64,000 bases of DNA, taken from Aphanomyces cochlioides (taxonomy: Eukaryota; Oomycota; Saprolegniomycetes; Saprolegniales; Verrucalvaceae). The stretch spans positions 62,001 through 126,000 of the forward strand of contig JAHQRK010000016.1 in assembly GCA_019828595.1 (NCBI GenBank), written 5' to 3'. The stretch's first letter is position 1; each line of letters starts with the position of its first letter. Shown piece by piece: positions 30,525 to 44,259 of the stretch. The position numbers were made by a program, and so were the translations under genes. The notes under the pieces were generated by a model. It searched no databases, was not told the origin of the DNA, and saw only the letters and a program-made list of their open reading frames with translations.

Positions 30525-31083
30525 ATATCAAAATATGAATATTCTTAATTTCAAACATATGTCATAACAATATTATTTATAAAACCATATTAGTTCATAG
30601 AGTATTTAAATTTAGTTAATTTCACAATTTATAATATTTGAAAGAGAATTTTATGCCATTTTTGAAATTTCAAATTGAATAAAATTTATTCAATTCGCAA
30701 CATTGGCATTGCATTGTGGAAAATTTCCACAATACAAGTTTTGAGCCCCTTCAATCATTTAATGCCCTTCAATCTTTTAATGATTGTAGGGGCTCAAAAC
30801 TTGTCATATAGTTGCTTGAGTTGATACAGTGTCTCCTCGACCGTGCGATGACAGCTATGCATAATATGCCGCGGTTTTCCCCCAGAGCAAACAGTGCCAG
30901 AGAGGTAAGATTCAAAAACTAAAGTAACGCATGGACAATTGTAGAAATTTGTACGTAAACGAAGACCGCAATTCAGCTGTATCAACATAATTTCTCGATT
31001 CGATCTGGCTTCGACATCAACAATGGTACCAGTTACACTAGTGTAACCGTCTCAGGAAGAGTCGTGGCAGTTACGATCCAGCC
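30525..31083. promoter_or_regulatory. Divergent intergenic region between LRR gene and dynein, with hairpins
   Basis: A 560-bp AT-rich spacer. It holds a 9-bp-arm palindrome around 30712-30732 (TTGTGGAAA/TTTCCACAA) and a long hairpin at 30734-30804 (see next entry). It must contain the promoters of both genes; no core elements are assigned. Confidence 0.4.
30734..30804. repeat. 28-bp-stem hairpin with internal 18-bp direct repeats
   Basis: ACAAGTTTTGAGCCCCT at the left end is the exact reverse complement of the right end, AGGGGCTCAAAACTTGT. The pairing extends through CAATCATT with two mismatches. The loop side contains two near-identical 18-bp units (CCCTTCAATC-A/T-TTTAATG). It could be a small foldback insertion or a regulatory structure. 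Confidence 0.8.
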
Positions 31084-34000
31084 ATGGAGGATCGAAGCGG
31101 TGCTCGTCGGCGTCAGGTCATGAACCCGGTGGAGAATCTCCAGAAGCGGATTTACAACCCTCAACATCAGCGTGAGAGTTCAGTTCTTGTGCCAAAAAAG
31201 TTGCTCTCTCCAAAGCAAGCAGCCAAGCCAAAGGCTGTGCCTCCTGTCTTGCCTCCTTTGGTTCCTCCTACGATTGTAGAACCTCCGTCAGATTCATTTA
31301 CAGCGTCTCTGAACTTAGATGCTCGGTATCTACGAGAGTTTGAATCTGGAAACTTCCTCTATCTCCAGCGTAAGAGGCAGTCTTTTGTCTACGATCTCGA
31401 AGTTGTTGAGCACTATGAGACCAATCCTGCCAACTATTACACGATGAGCAAGGCTGGCATCACTCACTTTACGACGGACACATCCGAATTTTGTCCACTG
31501 GATAAATGGGAACTCGAGTACAGGCGTTTTAGGAAGATGCGTGCGATCCCATTCTTTCAAAAGTACCGAGTGTGGAAAACCTACAATGTCTGGAAGCAAA
31601 ATATTCACATGACGAAGATGTATCATGCCAAGAAAATGCTTGACACTCATTTATTCTTTCTCAACCCCCATCTTCAGTCTACATTGCTTCAACTCCGAGC
31701 GCTTACGTTGACTATCAGTCAGCAATCTCTCTTGAAACTTGCTCCTAAAAAGACATACACGCTTGCACAACTCGAAGAAGAGCAGAATTGTGCGGTTGTT
31801 GACCTCACAGCCTCCCTCCATGATTTTTCTGATCAAGTCGTGACATTGTGCGTCGCCGCATGTGATGCTGTTGTCGATATATTCCTTGAAAAGAATAAAA
31901 TCGTTGCCGAACACAAAATGACTTTCATGGAACGTGCTGCATTGCGGAAAGAATGCCGCAGTCTTACGAATTTTGTGCGTCTAGCTGATTTACTTGTCAT
32001 CGACGCCATGATGCAACTCAGTGTGCGCAGCTTCGAATTATTTCTAAACCAATGCAAACAAAGCGTTCTGCCACTCTTTTCAGTCCTTGCTCAAGTACAG
32101 GGCGACATGATTGTTGCGACGCCAAATGCTGAGACGTGGCGAAGATCTTTTGAGAATCTTTTGAAACAAAGCTTATCGGTCACTTATGTGCCAGAACGTC
32201 TTCTGAGCCACGTTCGTCTACAAGGATATACAAGTGCCACCATGGAAGATGACGGAAAAGCAAGTTGGAGTATCACAACTTTAAACCTCGCAACACTCTT
32301 AAACGACGACGTGGCATTCAATACTGTCTCGACAGACATTTTTGCAGCACTCGATGCAGCTTTTGATGCGATTGAAGACTATTTGGGAGTGTTTCACCCA
32401 TATTTTCAAGTATATCAAGAAGACTTGGACGCAATGGCCCATCCAGAACGCTTTCGAGAAGCAACCATTGAACAATTCGGTGATGCAATTACTATGTACG
32501 AAGAGCAGATCAAATCCTTTGTTCATATACCTGCCACAGCAGTCGTTGGTGTTTTCCGAGTGGAGAGTCAAGACTTCAGACAACTGCTATTGCCAACACC
32601 CCAGCAGTGTATTGTATGCATTAAAACTGCGCTGCCACAACTAATGAAAGAGCAAAGCAAAGATATTTTGGGACTCTTGGGAGATTTATCCCCAACAGCG
32701 TTTTCCGTCCCAACCAAACCAGACATGTTTGTTGCCAAAGTAGTGCATATGGAACGACTGGGCCGAGTTCTACCTGAAATTAAAATCAAATATCGACGCG
32801 TTTATGAAATGGCGTGTCTGATGGATAATTATGAGTGGCGCGTCCCAGATGAGATCAAGGAAGACATTATCTTGATGAAAGAAGGCGTCATTTCACTTGA
32901 AGGCACCCTTGCCCGCTTTGACAATGATCTTGAAGCAGAAACAAATCGGTTTACGCAACTTATCAACGACATGCTTCCCCCTCTTACGAAAAATGTTGTT
33001 GCTTTGCAATCAAAGCTCCAGCATCCTAAGCTTGAAACAATGGAGACTCCTATTGCTGATGCACTTGCATACCTCAACGAGCAGCAAATTGTCATGGATC
33101 AGCTTGTTGGTGAAGCCACGAAACTCAAGGAATATCAAGTGCAATTGAAGCAACCAGCCTCCGAACTGACTGAAGTGCAAGAAGTCTTGGACGATCTAAC
33201 CTTGAAAACGAAATTGTGGACTGCATTGGGTGAATGGGAAAGATGTACAGTCACCTACAATGAAACTCCATTCGATCAAATTAATGTCGAAGCCATGAGT
33301 ACTCAGGTTCAATCATACATGAAACTTGCATCGCAGGCGCAGAGAGCCCTTCCCCAGAACCAAGTCGCGTCGACACTTGTTAGCCAAGTGGAGCAGTTTA
33401 AGCTTGTTGTGCCAATCGTAAATGACTTGCGGGGAACATTTCTCCAAGACCGTCACTGGAATCAAATCCATGCAATCCTCGGCTTTACGGTCAAGGGTGA
33501 CACCACTCTTACCTTAGGCAATCTCATGGAGCGGCAGGCAATGCGTCACGGTGAAGCAATTTCGGTCGTCTCGGTTACAGCGCAGCAAGAAGCAGTTTTA
33601 GAAGCCATGCTACATAAAGTTGCAGCCGTTTGGCATAAACTCGAGCTAGAGGTGAAGCCTTACAAAGAATCAAAAGATGTATTTGTGTTGGGAGCGGTGG
33701 ATGAAGTACTGGCTGCACTGGATGACTCCATTGTGACGATCAACACAATCCTTGGCTCGCGATTTATCGGTGCTATCCGTGATGAAGTCGAAGGATGGCG
33801 GAAGAAGCTAGTGGGGCTACAAGAAACATTGGACGAGTGGCTTCTTGTACAAAAGAATTGGATGTATATTGAAAATATTTTTTCTGCTCCAGACATTCAA
33901 CGGCAATTACCCGAAGCATCTAAAATCTTTGCTCACGTGGATCAGTCTTGGAAAGCTATTATGAAGCGAACAAATGATACTCCATTAGCTATCACCGCAG

Positions 34001-37000
34001 GATCGTTTCCTGGTATCAAGGAAACACTCACACAACACAACATACATCTCGACAAAATTCAAAAATCGTTAGAAGACTACCTAGAAACAAAACGAATGGC
34101 GTTTCCTCGATTCTACTTTTTATCCAACGACGAGCTCCTCGAAATTCTTGCACAATCCAAAAACCCACATGCTGTTCAGCCGCATTTGCGCAAGTGTTTC
34201 GAAAACCTCGTCCAGCTTGAATTCGGAGAAGGCAGTGTTGACATGCTTGCGATGATTTCAAGTGAAAAAGAGCGAGTACCTCTAGGAAAGAACCTAAAAG
34301 CACGAGTAAGTTGTCGTATTTCTGGCCAAAGAGAGTACCAATCAAATTTTAGGGCAATGTTGAAGACTGGCTTAAAGCCCTTGAAGTTAGCATGAAGGCA
34401 TCGATTTACAAATTGATGAAGTTTGGATTGGCAGATTATGACACACGTCTCCGAAAGGAATGGGTCTGTGAACACCCAGGTGCGCAATCATGCCTATGAT
34501 TTTCTAGAGCGAACATATGTAGGTCAAGTGGTTGCCACCGTAGCCCAAATGACTTGGGCCAGACAAACTGAGCTTGTTCTTGTAAAGAAAACTCAAAGTA
34601 TGCAAGAATGGCTTGCACAAGTCGTATCAGAATTGAATGATCTTATTGTGAAGATTCGCGGAAATCTGACATCTCTTGAGCGAAAGGTTATCGTCGCACT
34701 TGTCACAACGGATGTTCATGCTCGTGATATCGGTAAAACCAAAATCGTCCAAGTTTATTCATGGCTTTATACTGTAGTGGAAAGTCTTTGGAAAGAGAAT
34801 GTGACAGACGTGGGAAATTTTATTTGGCAGCAACAGCTGCGATATTATTGGGATCCTGACGCTGACGACGTGCTAATCAAGCATTCGGATTCCATTATCA
34901 AATACGGTTATGAGTACATGGGTGCTACGTCGCGCCTTGTGATTACACCACTCACTGATCGATGCTGGATGACACTCACAGGAGCATACGGTCTAAAGCT
35001 CGGTGCAGCACCAGCTGGCCCAGCCGGCACAGGTAACTGATTCCCAATCGACGTCTATTTTACAATTACTCAGGTAAAACTGAAAGTAGCAAAGATTTGG
35101 CAAAAGCAATGGCAATTCAGTGTGTTGTATTCAACTGCTCCGACCAAATTGACTACAAAATGATGGGTAAACTATTTCGAGGTCTTGCACAAGCTGGCAA
35201 CTGGACCTGCTTGGATGAGTTTAATCGTATCGATATTGAAGTGCTCAGTGTCGTTGCCCAACAGCTTCTTACGCTACGAGAAGGTATTTCATATATTTAC
35301 TTCCATTTCATTACTTTGGGCAGGTCGGCTGCAGGAAAAAGAGCATATTAACTTTATGGGTGTGGAAATTTTACTCAAAGACCACCACGTAATTGTCACG
35401 ATGAATCCTGGTGCGTCAAATATCTCGAAAAGATTTCATAATGTTCTGACCAGGATACGCCGGTCGTACTGAGCTTCCAGATAATCTCAAAGTTTGCTTT
35501 CGTCCAGTGTCGATGATGGTGCCAGATTATGCCCTCATTGCTGAAATCATGCTTTTCGCTGAGGGATTCTCTGATGCTAAAACATTGAGCCGCAAAATGT
35601 GCAAACTTTACATTCTGTGCAGTGAACAGCTCAGCCAACAGCCGCATTATGATTACGGTCTTCGTGCTGTTAAGTCTGTGCTTGTTATGGCTGGTTCATT
35701 GAAGAGAGCCAACCCAAATCTTACTGAGGACGTGACATTGATTCGAGCTCTGAGAGATTCGAATGTACCAAAGTTTCTTAGCGACGATCTACCACTCTTC
35801 CAAGCCATTGTGTACGATCTTTTTCCAGGCATCGAGATTCCATCCAATGACTATGGCGAGCTTTTGGTTATGCTGGAGGCACAGATTGCAAAAGCAAATC
35901 TCCAGAAAGTTCCAACATTTGTGACAAAAATTATCCAAATGTTTGATACTTTCAACGTTCGGTTTGGTGGAACTTTAGTCGGACCGACTGGTGCCGGCAA
36001 GTCAACATGTTACCGCATTCTGCAAAACACTATGACAGCATTACGGGAAAACGGATCTTCGAATCCACTTTTTCAAGTAGTACATGCTCGTGTACTCAAT
36101 CCAAAATGCATCACGATGGGGGAATTATATGGTGAATTCAATGACCTAACACAAGAATGGCATGATGGCTTAGCATCAATGATTATGCGCGAGGCCGTTG
36201 TTGAGGAAACACCAGGTATAATGGCAACTTTCGCGGAGAACTCATGCATTGTTAGATTTCAAGTGGACGGTGTTTGATGGACCGATCGACGCTCTATGGA
36301 TTGAAAACATGAACACAGTCTTGGATGACAACATGACACTTTGTCTTGCAAATGGTGAAAGAATCAAGCTGAAGACAGAAATGCGTATGCTATTTGAGGT
36401 GATGGATCTTTGCGCAGCTTCACCAGCTACGGTAAACAATCGTGTTTCTCACTTTCTAATGTACTCTCAGGTAAGCCGCATTGGTGTCGTCTACATGACA
36501 TCAACCGATGTTGGTTGGTATCCTTTCGTCCAAACTTGGCTGTCGGGCTTGTCGTTTCCTTCGGCATGGCTTACTCGACTAAGCTCTGTGCTAAAGCCGC
36601 TCATGGAAAAATCGCTGGAATTTATTCGCCGCCACGCAATTGAGCCAGTCCCGACAGTTGATATTAGTTTGGCTACCCACTGTTGCAAACTTGTTCAATC
36701 ACTTTTGACTCAGTGTGTCGCCAAGGCAAAAGAGTTCCAATACACCCCTGAAGATGAATTTGAGATGGTGAACAAACTATTCGTATTTTCACTAATATGG
36801 TCTGTTGGAGCCTCGATGAACCACACGACCTTAGAAACATTCGATGAATTTACACGAAAGCTTCTGGAGGAGAATAATATCAGTGTCCAGATTCCAACGC
36901 AAGGCCTCGTCTTTGATTTCTTTGTCGACTTTTCGACGAAGAGATTTACTCCTTGGAGCGATATCGTTCCAGTTTTTAAATACAATCCAAGGTAATCTTT

Positions 37001-40000
37001 ATCGTGTATCTAATTATGAGAGGTTTGCTTAGTATGCCGTACTTTGATATGATCGTAGCCACATCCGATACCATTCGATACACATATCTCCTTCGCACTT
37101 TGACTCTAGGAAATACTCCAGCCTATGTTACAGGTGTAACGGGGACAGGCAAAACAGTTATTATAATGGACTTAATCAGGGAGTTAACCACTGCCACCGA
37201 AACAGAGCCTGCTGGGTTCATGAGCACGACCTTGAGTTTCTCAGCTCAAACCTCGAGTCTTGTCACTCAACAAACAATCGAAAGCAAGCTGGAAAAGAAG
37301 CGAAAAAACCTTCTTGGACCTGTTGCAAACAAACGTATGCTTATTTTTGTGGACGATATCAACCTTCCTGCTGTCGAAGTGTACGGCGCTCAAGCTCCTA
37401 TTGAACTTTTACGGCAGTTTCTTGACTTCAAGGGTTTTTACGACCGCGACAAACTGTTCTGGAAAGATATTGCGGATACGTCATTTGTTTGCGCTGCGGC
37501 TCCAGCAGGTGGTGGTCGGTCTCACTGTACTCCGCGCTTTGTTCGCCATTTTCATGTCCTGTGTGTTCATCCTGCCCGTGAAGCCAGTTTGAAACTCATT
37601 TTTTCGTCCATCCTTGGTGGGTTCCTTGAACGATTTGCTGCCCCGGTGAAGGCCCTTCGCAACGGGATTATTACATGCGTCATCGAAGTATACAACCGAG
37701 TATGTAGCGAATTGCTTCCAACGCCGAGCAAATTTCACTACACGTTTAACCTTCGCGATGTTTCGAAAGTCTTTCAAGGCATGCTAATGATTACACCAGG
37801 AAAATGCTCTGACGTTGATACTATGAACAAGTTATGGGTACATGAAGCCTGTCGAGTCTTTGGCGATCGCCTCAACACGTTTCAAGATATTGCGTGGTTT
37901 GAGGATTTACTTCTACACTTGCTTTCTGCGCATTTTCAGGTCAAGTGGACGCAAGCTCAGCTCTTCCAAGCACCATGTCCTCTAATATTTGGTGATGTCT
38001 TTAAACCTGGGGTGCCAAACCCGTTATATGAAATATGCGAAGATACCAATAAAGTGATCAAACTCCTAGAGAGCGCGAACGAAGACTACAACATGCGCTT
38101 CTCCAATAAAATGAATCTCGTCTTCTTCCGTGACGCTATTGCTCATCTGTTACGTCTCACTCGAATCCTACGCCAGCCACGGGGCAATGCTATGCTTATT
38201 GGTGTTGGTGGTAGCGGTAAACAAAGTCTTGCTAGACTGGCGGCCTTCGTGCAAGAGGCTGCGTGTCATCAAATTGAAATTACTCGAGGTTATGGCATGG
38301 CTGAATTCCACGAAGACCTCAAGACTCTAATGCTAAAAGCAGGTGTTGGTGGACAGCCCACAGTGTTTCTTTTCACAGACAGCCAAATTGTCGATGAATC
38401 GTTTTTGGAAGATATCAATAATATCCTCAATAGGTATATTAGATTGTTTATCATGTCAGCATGACTTTATTCCTGTAGTGGTGAAGTGCCTAATCTCTTT
38501 CCCCAAGATGAAATGGATAGAATCGTTGGTGATATGCGGCCGATTGTGAAGAACATGGGACTCCCTGAAACAAGAGATGAATGCATATCAACCTTCGTAT
38601 ACCGAGTTCGCAACTTTCTACACATTGTCTTATGTATGTCCCCCGTGGGAAGTGCATTGCGAGTTCGCTGCCGAGCCTTCCCATCGCTTATCAACTGTTG
38701 CACAATCGACTGGTAAATCATCACTTCCTTGTTTTGCTAGATTGTATTAGGTACATGAATTGGCCTAAGGAGGCTTTGCAGAGTGTTGCTCAGAGATTTC
38801 TCGCTCATGTCAACTTGCCCTCCGAGGACGTCCGAGTTGCCCTGATTGACATGTGCAGTATTGTTCATACAACATCGAATGAATATGCTGTGGCCTTTCA
38901 GAATCAACTCCAGCGACACGTGTACACGACCCCAAAGAGCTATCTTGATCTTATTCAATTGTACCTGAAGATGCTAAAGATCAAGCAGACAGAACTGCAA
39001 AATATCAAATCTCGAATGGAGGTACGTGAATGGATATAAGCTCGAATGACGGGCCATAGATTGGTGTTAAAAAACTCGAAGAAACCAACTCGATTGTTGA
39101 TAACCTCAAAGGCGAATTGATTAAATTACAGCCTGTTCTCACTCAAAAAGCAGCCGAAGCTGAGGTGTTGCTGAAACAGGTTTCAATTGATCAAAAAGCT
39201 GCAGCTGAAGTCCGAGCCCGAGTCTCAAACGATGAAGCTGTAAGAATATTTCAACGATCAATACTCTTACAAAGAATAGATTGTGGGAAAACAAGCTGAG
39301 GAAGTTTCCCTCTTGCAAGCTGATGCTCAAAAAGATTTGGATATCGCGATGCCTGCGCTTAACAATGCTCAGAACGCACTTAATTCACTCAGTAAAAACG
39401 ACATCACAGAAGTGAAGTCGTTCGCGAAACCACCAGAGGCTGTCGAAACAGTCATGAGCTGCGTGTGTATGCTACTGGGCGAGAAGCAGACATGGGAAGC
39501 AGCGCAGAAAGTTTTAAAAGACTCTGGATTCATCGAACGGCTCATGAATTATGACAAGGATAACATCCCAGCACCATTACTCAAGAAGTTGAGCAAGTGT
39601 GTGGCTGAACCTGGAATGTCCGTGGAAGTCGTTAGCAAAGTGAGTAAAGCTGCAACGTCATTGTGTATGTGGGCTCATGCAATGGACGTCTACTCGAAAG
39701 TGGCTAAAGAGGTTGGCCCCAAAAAGGCCAATTTGGAGGCTATGAACGAAAAACTTGCGGCTGCTAATGCTGTGCTTCGGACGAAGCAAGAAGAATTACG
39801 TGTGGTAAATGAGCGCGTGATGCTTCTCGAAAAACAGTGCAAAGATACATTGGACGAAAAAGATGCACTTGCGCGGGAAGCCAGTACCACTGAGAAACGA
39901 CTTGTCCGAGCAGAAAAGCTTATTTCTGGCCTTAGCGTCGAAGGCAAACGATGGAAAGAAAGCGTAACGACCCTTGCAGAGGGAATCCTTGCCATGGTAT

Positions 40001-43000
40001 TGTCTCAACATATGCATTGAGACGTCATGGTATGAATTTAGGTCGGTGATACATTCTTGGCGGCAGCAAGTATTTCTTACTACGGAGCTTTTACAGGAAG
40101 CTTTAGGCAACAAATGGTTGATACCTGGCAAAAGCATTGTGTAGAACTGCATATTCCCTGTTCATTGTCCAAGTATTCCTTGGCAACTACACTAGGCAGT
40201 CCTGTAGAAATTCGTGAGTGGCAGCTCAATGGACTACCAACAGATGGCAACTCGACAGACAATGCCATTTTAGCAACGAGAGGTGAGCGTTGGCCCTTGA
40301 TGATTGATCCGCAAGGTCAAGCAAATAAATGGATAAAGAAGACCCAAGTCCCTGAAGTCACAAAAATGACCAATGCAAATCTTCTTCGATCTCTAGAGAG
40401 TTGCATTCGGGTAAGAGATTCAAGGTGCATACTCGCGTTTACCGATGGATCTAGAACGGAAAGTCGTTATTAATTGAGGATATTGAAGAAAACCTAGAGC
40501 CAGCGTTGGAGCCTATTTTGCAAAAAGCTATCTTCAAGCAAGGGGGACGTGTATTGATTCATCTTGGAGACTCGGATGTCGACTACGATCCTTCATTCAA
40601 GCTATGGATTACGACAAAAATGGCCAATCCCCATTACCTTCCAGAGGTGTACATCAAAGTCACAATTATCAATTTTACCGTCACAATGACTGGTCTCGAA
40701 GATCAACTCCTGGGTGATGTTGTCAAACACGAACGACCAGACATTGAAGAAAAGAAGAACCGCCTTGTCGTAACTATGGCCCAGGACAAGAAGCAGTTGA
40801 AAGACATTGAAGACAGAATACTGCAGAAGTTGTCAGAGTCGTCAGGAAACGTTTTGGACGACGAGGGTTTGATCGAAACGTTAGCATCATCAAATGCGAC
40901 ATCAAAAGTTATTAAAGTACGAACTCTCAGAACTCTCATATGAACAAAATGCTGATCGAGCATAGGAACGTGTTCAAGAGGCTGAGGCAACGGAGCTGGA
41001 AATTAATCGTGCCCGCGAAGAGTACCGCAGTGTAGCAACACGAGGCTCTATCTTGTATTTTGTTGTGGCACAGCTAGCGAATATTGATCCTATGTATCAA
41101 TATTCCCTGCCTTTTTTTCAAAGATTATTCAATATTTGTTTCGACGCAACCCCAACCTCCCCAGTACGAAATCATATTTCGATGCCTTCTTAGAATGTTT
41201 TGAACTAGATACTCGCAAAGCGGCTGCAGGCTCTCATTGACTTTCAAACTACCTACATTTACACAAATATTTGCCGCGGGCTTTTTGAGGTGCACAAAGT
41301 GCTCTTCTCAGTGCTTATCTGCTGTAAAATTATGCTTTACGATGGACGTATCAGTCCTCGAGAGTGGTCGCTATTTCTTCGAGGAGCTGGTTCGAACAAG
41401 AAGGTATCATACCACTGAGTTCATGACTTGGCTGATTTAATTGCAAGGGAGCTCCAGCTAACCCACAGCCTGATAGTATCACTGACGCCCAGTGGCAGTT
41501 AGTTCTTGAGCTTGAAACTCTTGGACCACACTGTGAAGGCCTTAGTGCATCCTTCCAGAAGGAATGGAAGCAGTGGATTACTTGGTTACAATCCGGTGAT
41601 CCTCCTCAGGATCAGCTATGTCCTCAGGGATATGCTTCGCGCATGACATCGTTTCAGAATGTTCTCTTGATCAAAGGTTTACATCGCTCCAGTTGACTGC
41701 TTACGCTGGGTGAATTAGGTCTTGCGCAGGAAAAAGTGCAACGTGCCACACTCAATATGTTGACTCTGGAAATGTGTGATGGATTTGGAAAGCTAGGAAC
41801 TGTCAGTATGGAAGACATATACAAAGACACAGACAAGAAAACGCCGTGTATATTTGTACTTAGTGCAGGAGCAGATCCAACTGGTATGCTCTTGCGATTT
41901 GCCAAGGACAGGCAATTTAGTGACCGTCTACATTTAATTTCACTTGGTCAGGGTCAAGGACCCCGAGCAGAAGCCTTGATTGAGGTTAAGACTCTTCAAA
42001 TATTGATATTTACTTCTTTCTTAGACGTCAAAGGTCAGTGGAGACTGGGTTCTGCTTCAGAATTGCCACTTGGCAAAATCATGGATGCCAGCTCTCGAGA
42101 AAAAAGTTGATGACTTAGCAGTCGATGCAACTGTTGTGGAGACCTTTCGTCTCTTTCTCACTTCATTTCCAGCTGCATACTTTCCCGTCACAGTTCTGCA
42201 AAATGGGATTAAGCTTACGAACGAGCCTCCAAAAGGCATTCGAGCTAACCTTATCAGATCCTTTGTGACTCTCATGAGTTCGGACAGTGCCTTCTTCGAC
42301 ATGTTTGAAACAGGTACAAATCATCATCATCGTGTCACTTTAACACCGTCTGTCCCAGGAGGCGAATTTGAAGAGGATGGGGTTGTATTTACAAAGCAAA
42401 TCGTATGGCGTAAATTGCTTTGCAGTCTCGTCTTCTTCCATGCAATTATCCAAGAACGTCGCAAGTTTGGTAAGATTTCAATTTTTCATAGGAAGGTCAG
42501 CCCTAATTCTCATTGTAACCAGGTGCTCTGGGATGGAATATCAAATATGAATTCAACGACACTGATTTGGAAACTTCATACGCCTGCTTGCGGAAATTTC
42601 TTGCAGAACAACCAATTATTCCTTGGGATGCACTTCGTTATGTCACAGGTAGATCCTACGATTTTCCTTTTAGCTTACATTTTAATCTTAGGCCAAATTA
42701 ATTACGGAGGTCGTGTCACGGACGACTGGGATCGCCGATGCCTGACCAGTATTCTCAACGGCTTCTACACACCGCAAGTATTGACTGATAGCTACGCGTT
42801 CTCATCCTCGGGCACATACTATGCTGTTACTGCTAAAGATTACGCTGCTGTGATGGGCTACTTTGAGTCCCTTCCAGTACATGCAGCTCCAGAAATTTTT
42901 GGAATGCATGAAAATGCAAATGTTACATTTGAACGCAACGAAAGCTCACAAATGATTAACATTATTCTGAGCCTTGAGCCGCGTGATGGTACCGAATACT

Positions 43001-44089
43001 GACGTTTCGGAAGCGTTTGAACATATTACTGTAGGTGGTGGCGGCGCTGGGCAAACAAATGACGATAAAGTATTGGAACTGGCAGCGTCAATACAGGTAC
43101 AACCCAATTGTACTTTGCCTTGACCTTGTTTTAGGCCCAATTGCCTGAAAATTTGAGGTTAGACGAAGCTGGACCAACGACCTTTCGCACTCGCGTTGTC
43201 CTTGGTACAACAGTCATGGATTCACTCGCGACGGTGTTATCTCAAGAGCTCGTCAAGTTTAATAACCTTTTGAGCAAAATGCGCGTGAGCTTGGGGGAAA
43301 TTCAACGTGCCATCCAGGGGCTCATCGTTATGTCTTCTGACTTGGACAATATGTACACTGCATTTCTCAATGGACGAGTACCCGGTATATGGGAGGTTGT
43401 AAGTTTTGCATCACTGAAAAGTCTGGGCCTTTGGGTCGAAGATTTGCTTGGTCGAGTTGCTTTCTTTCGAAAATGGCTTGTTAATGGAGAACCCGTAATT
43501 TTTCCTCTTCCAGCTTTCTTTTTCCCTCAGGTTGGGGTCGATTACATTCAGCAATTTGAACTTTGTCTTAGGGTTTCATGACCGGTACACTGCAGAATTT
43601 CGCTAGAAAATATCAGACTGCTATTGATTGCCTTGGTTTCACATTTTCTGTGCTCGATGTGACAGCTGAATCAATTACTCAATCTCCTTCCGATGGCATT
43701 TACGTGGATGGGATGTGGCTAGAGGTAAGGATAGGAATATATCGCCAATTCAATGCTATTATGCTATTAGGGTGCGCGGTGGAGTTCAAGCGACAGATGT
43801 TTAGAGGAAGCTCGTCCAGGAGAAATGTTTAGCGTATGAAGTCTTAGAAACATTCGTTCTTACCTCTAGTTTGTAGCCCATGGCGCTTGTACACTTCCTT
43901 CCAGCGGCAAACATTATCCGAAGCAAGGATGACTATCCATGTCCAGTGTACAAGACCTCTGTGCGGAAAGGAACTCTTAGTACGACGGGAATGTCAACTA
44001 ATTTTGTCGTGGCTGTGTATCTACCAACAAGGCAAAATCCTGACTACTGGGTTTTAAATGGAGCAGCTTTCTTGCTCAATTTAGATTAA
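31084..44089 (+). CDS. DNAH6: Axonemal inner-arm dynein heavy chain, DNAH6-like (3,963 aa, 27 exons)
   Basis: Microtubule motor of the flagellar axoneme. Exons: 31084-34305, 34353-34479, 34523-35032, 35074-35283, 35324-35410, 35454-36215, 36256-36431, 36471-36991, 37033-38433, 38479-38712, 38751-39021, 39060-39240, 39281-39996, 40042-40410, 40455-40916, 40966-41163, 41209-41403, 41448-41676, 41719-41984, 42025-42469, 42523-42648, 42692-42988, 43035-43096, 43135-43530, 43572-43724, 43771-43833, 43877-44089. Total 11,892 nt, divisible by three with no break. The tail and linker fill residues 1-1250. P-loops: AAA1 GPAGTGKT (about 1285), AAA2 GPTGAGKST (about 1563), AAA3 GVTGTGKT (about 1906), AAA4 GVGGSGKQS (about 2262). 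The coiled-coil stalk ([16 protein letters not shown] ... [16 protein letters not shown]) and C-terminal [14 protein letters not shown] follow. N-terminal blocks such as [12 protein letters not shown] and [14 protein letters not shown] point to the DNAH6 group. Introns are 38-53 nt. Confidence 0.92.
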
Positions 44090-44259
44090 GTCCTTATAGA
44101 AGTGGAAAGCTATTGATGTTGTCAGTGATTTGAAAGCCATAATCTTTCTCTCCTTTTTACGGCAATTAATTATTATAAATTGCTAGCAGTATCATCAGGG
44201 AAAATTTGTGCCCTGGAATACTCCTATCAAAATTAATGATTTCATACGTCTTCAACATA

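Noticed and set aside
32342..33148. Secondary ORFs on both strands within dynein exons
   Set aside because: They overlap the long dynein frame and have no independent features.
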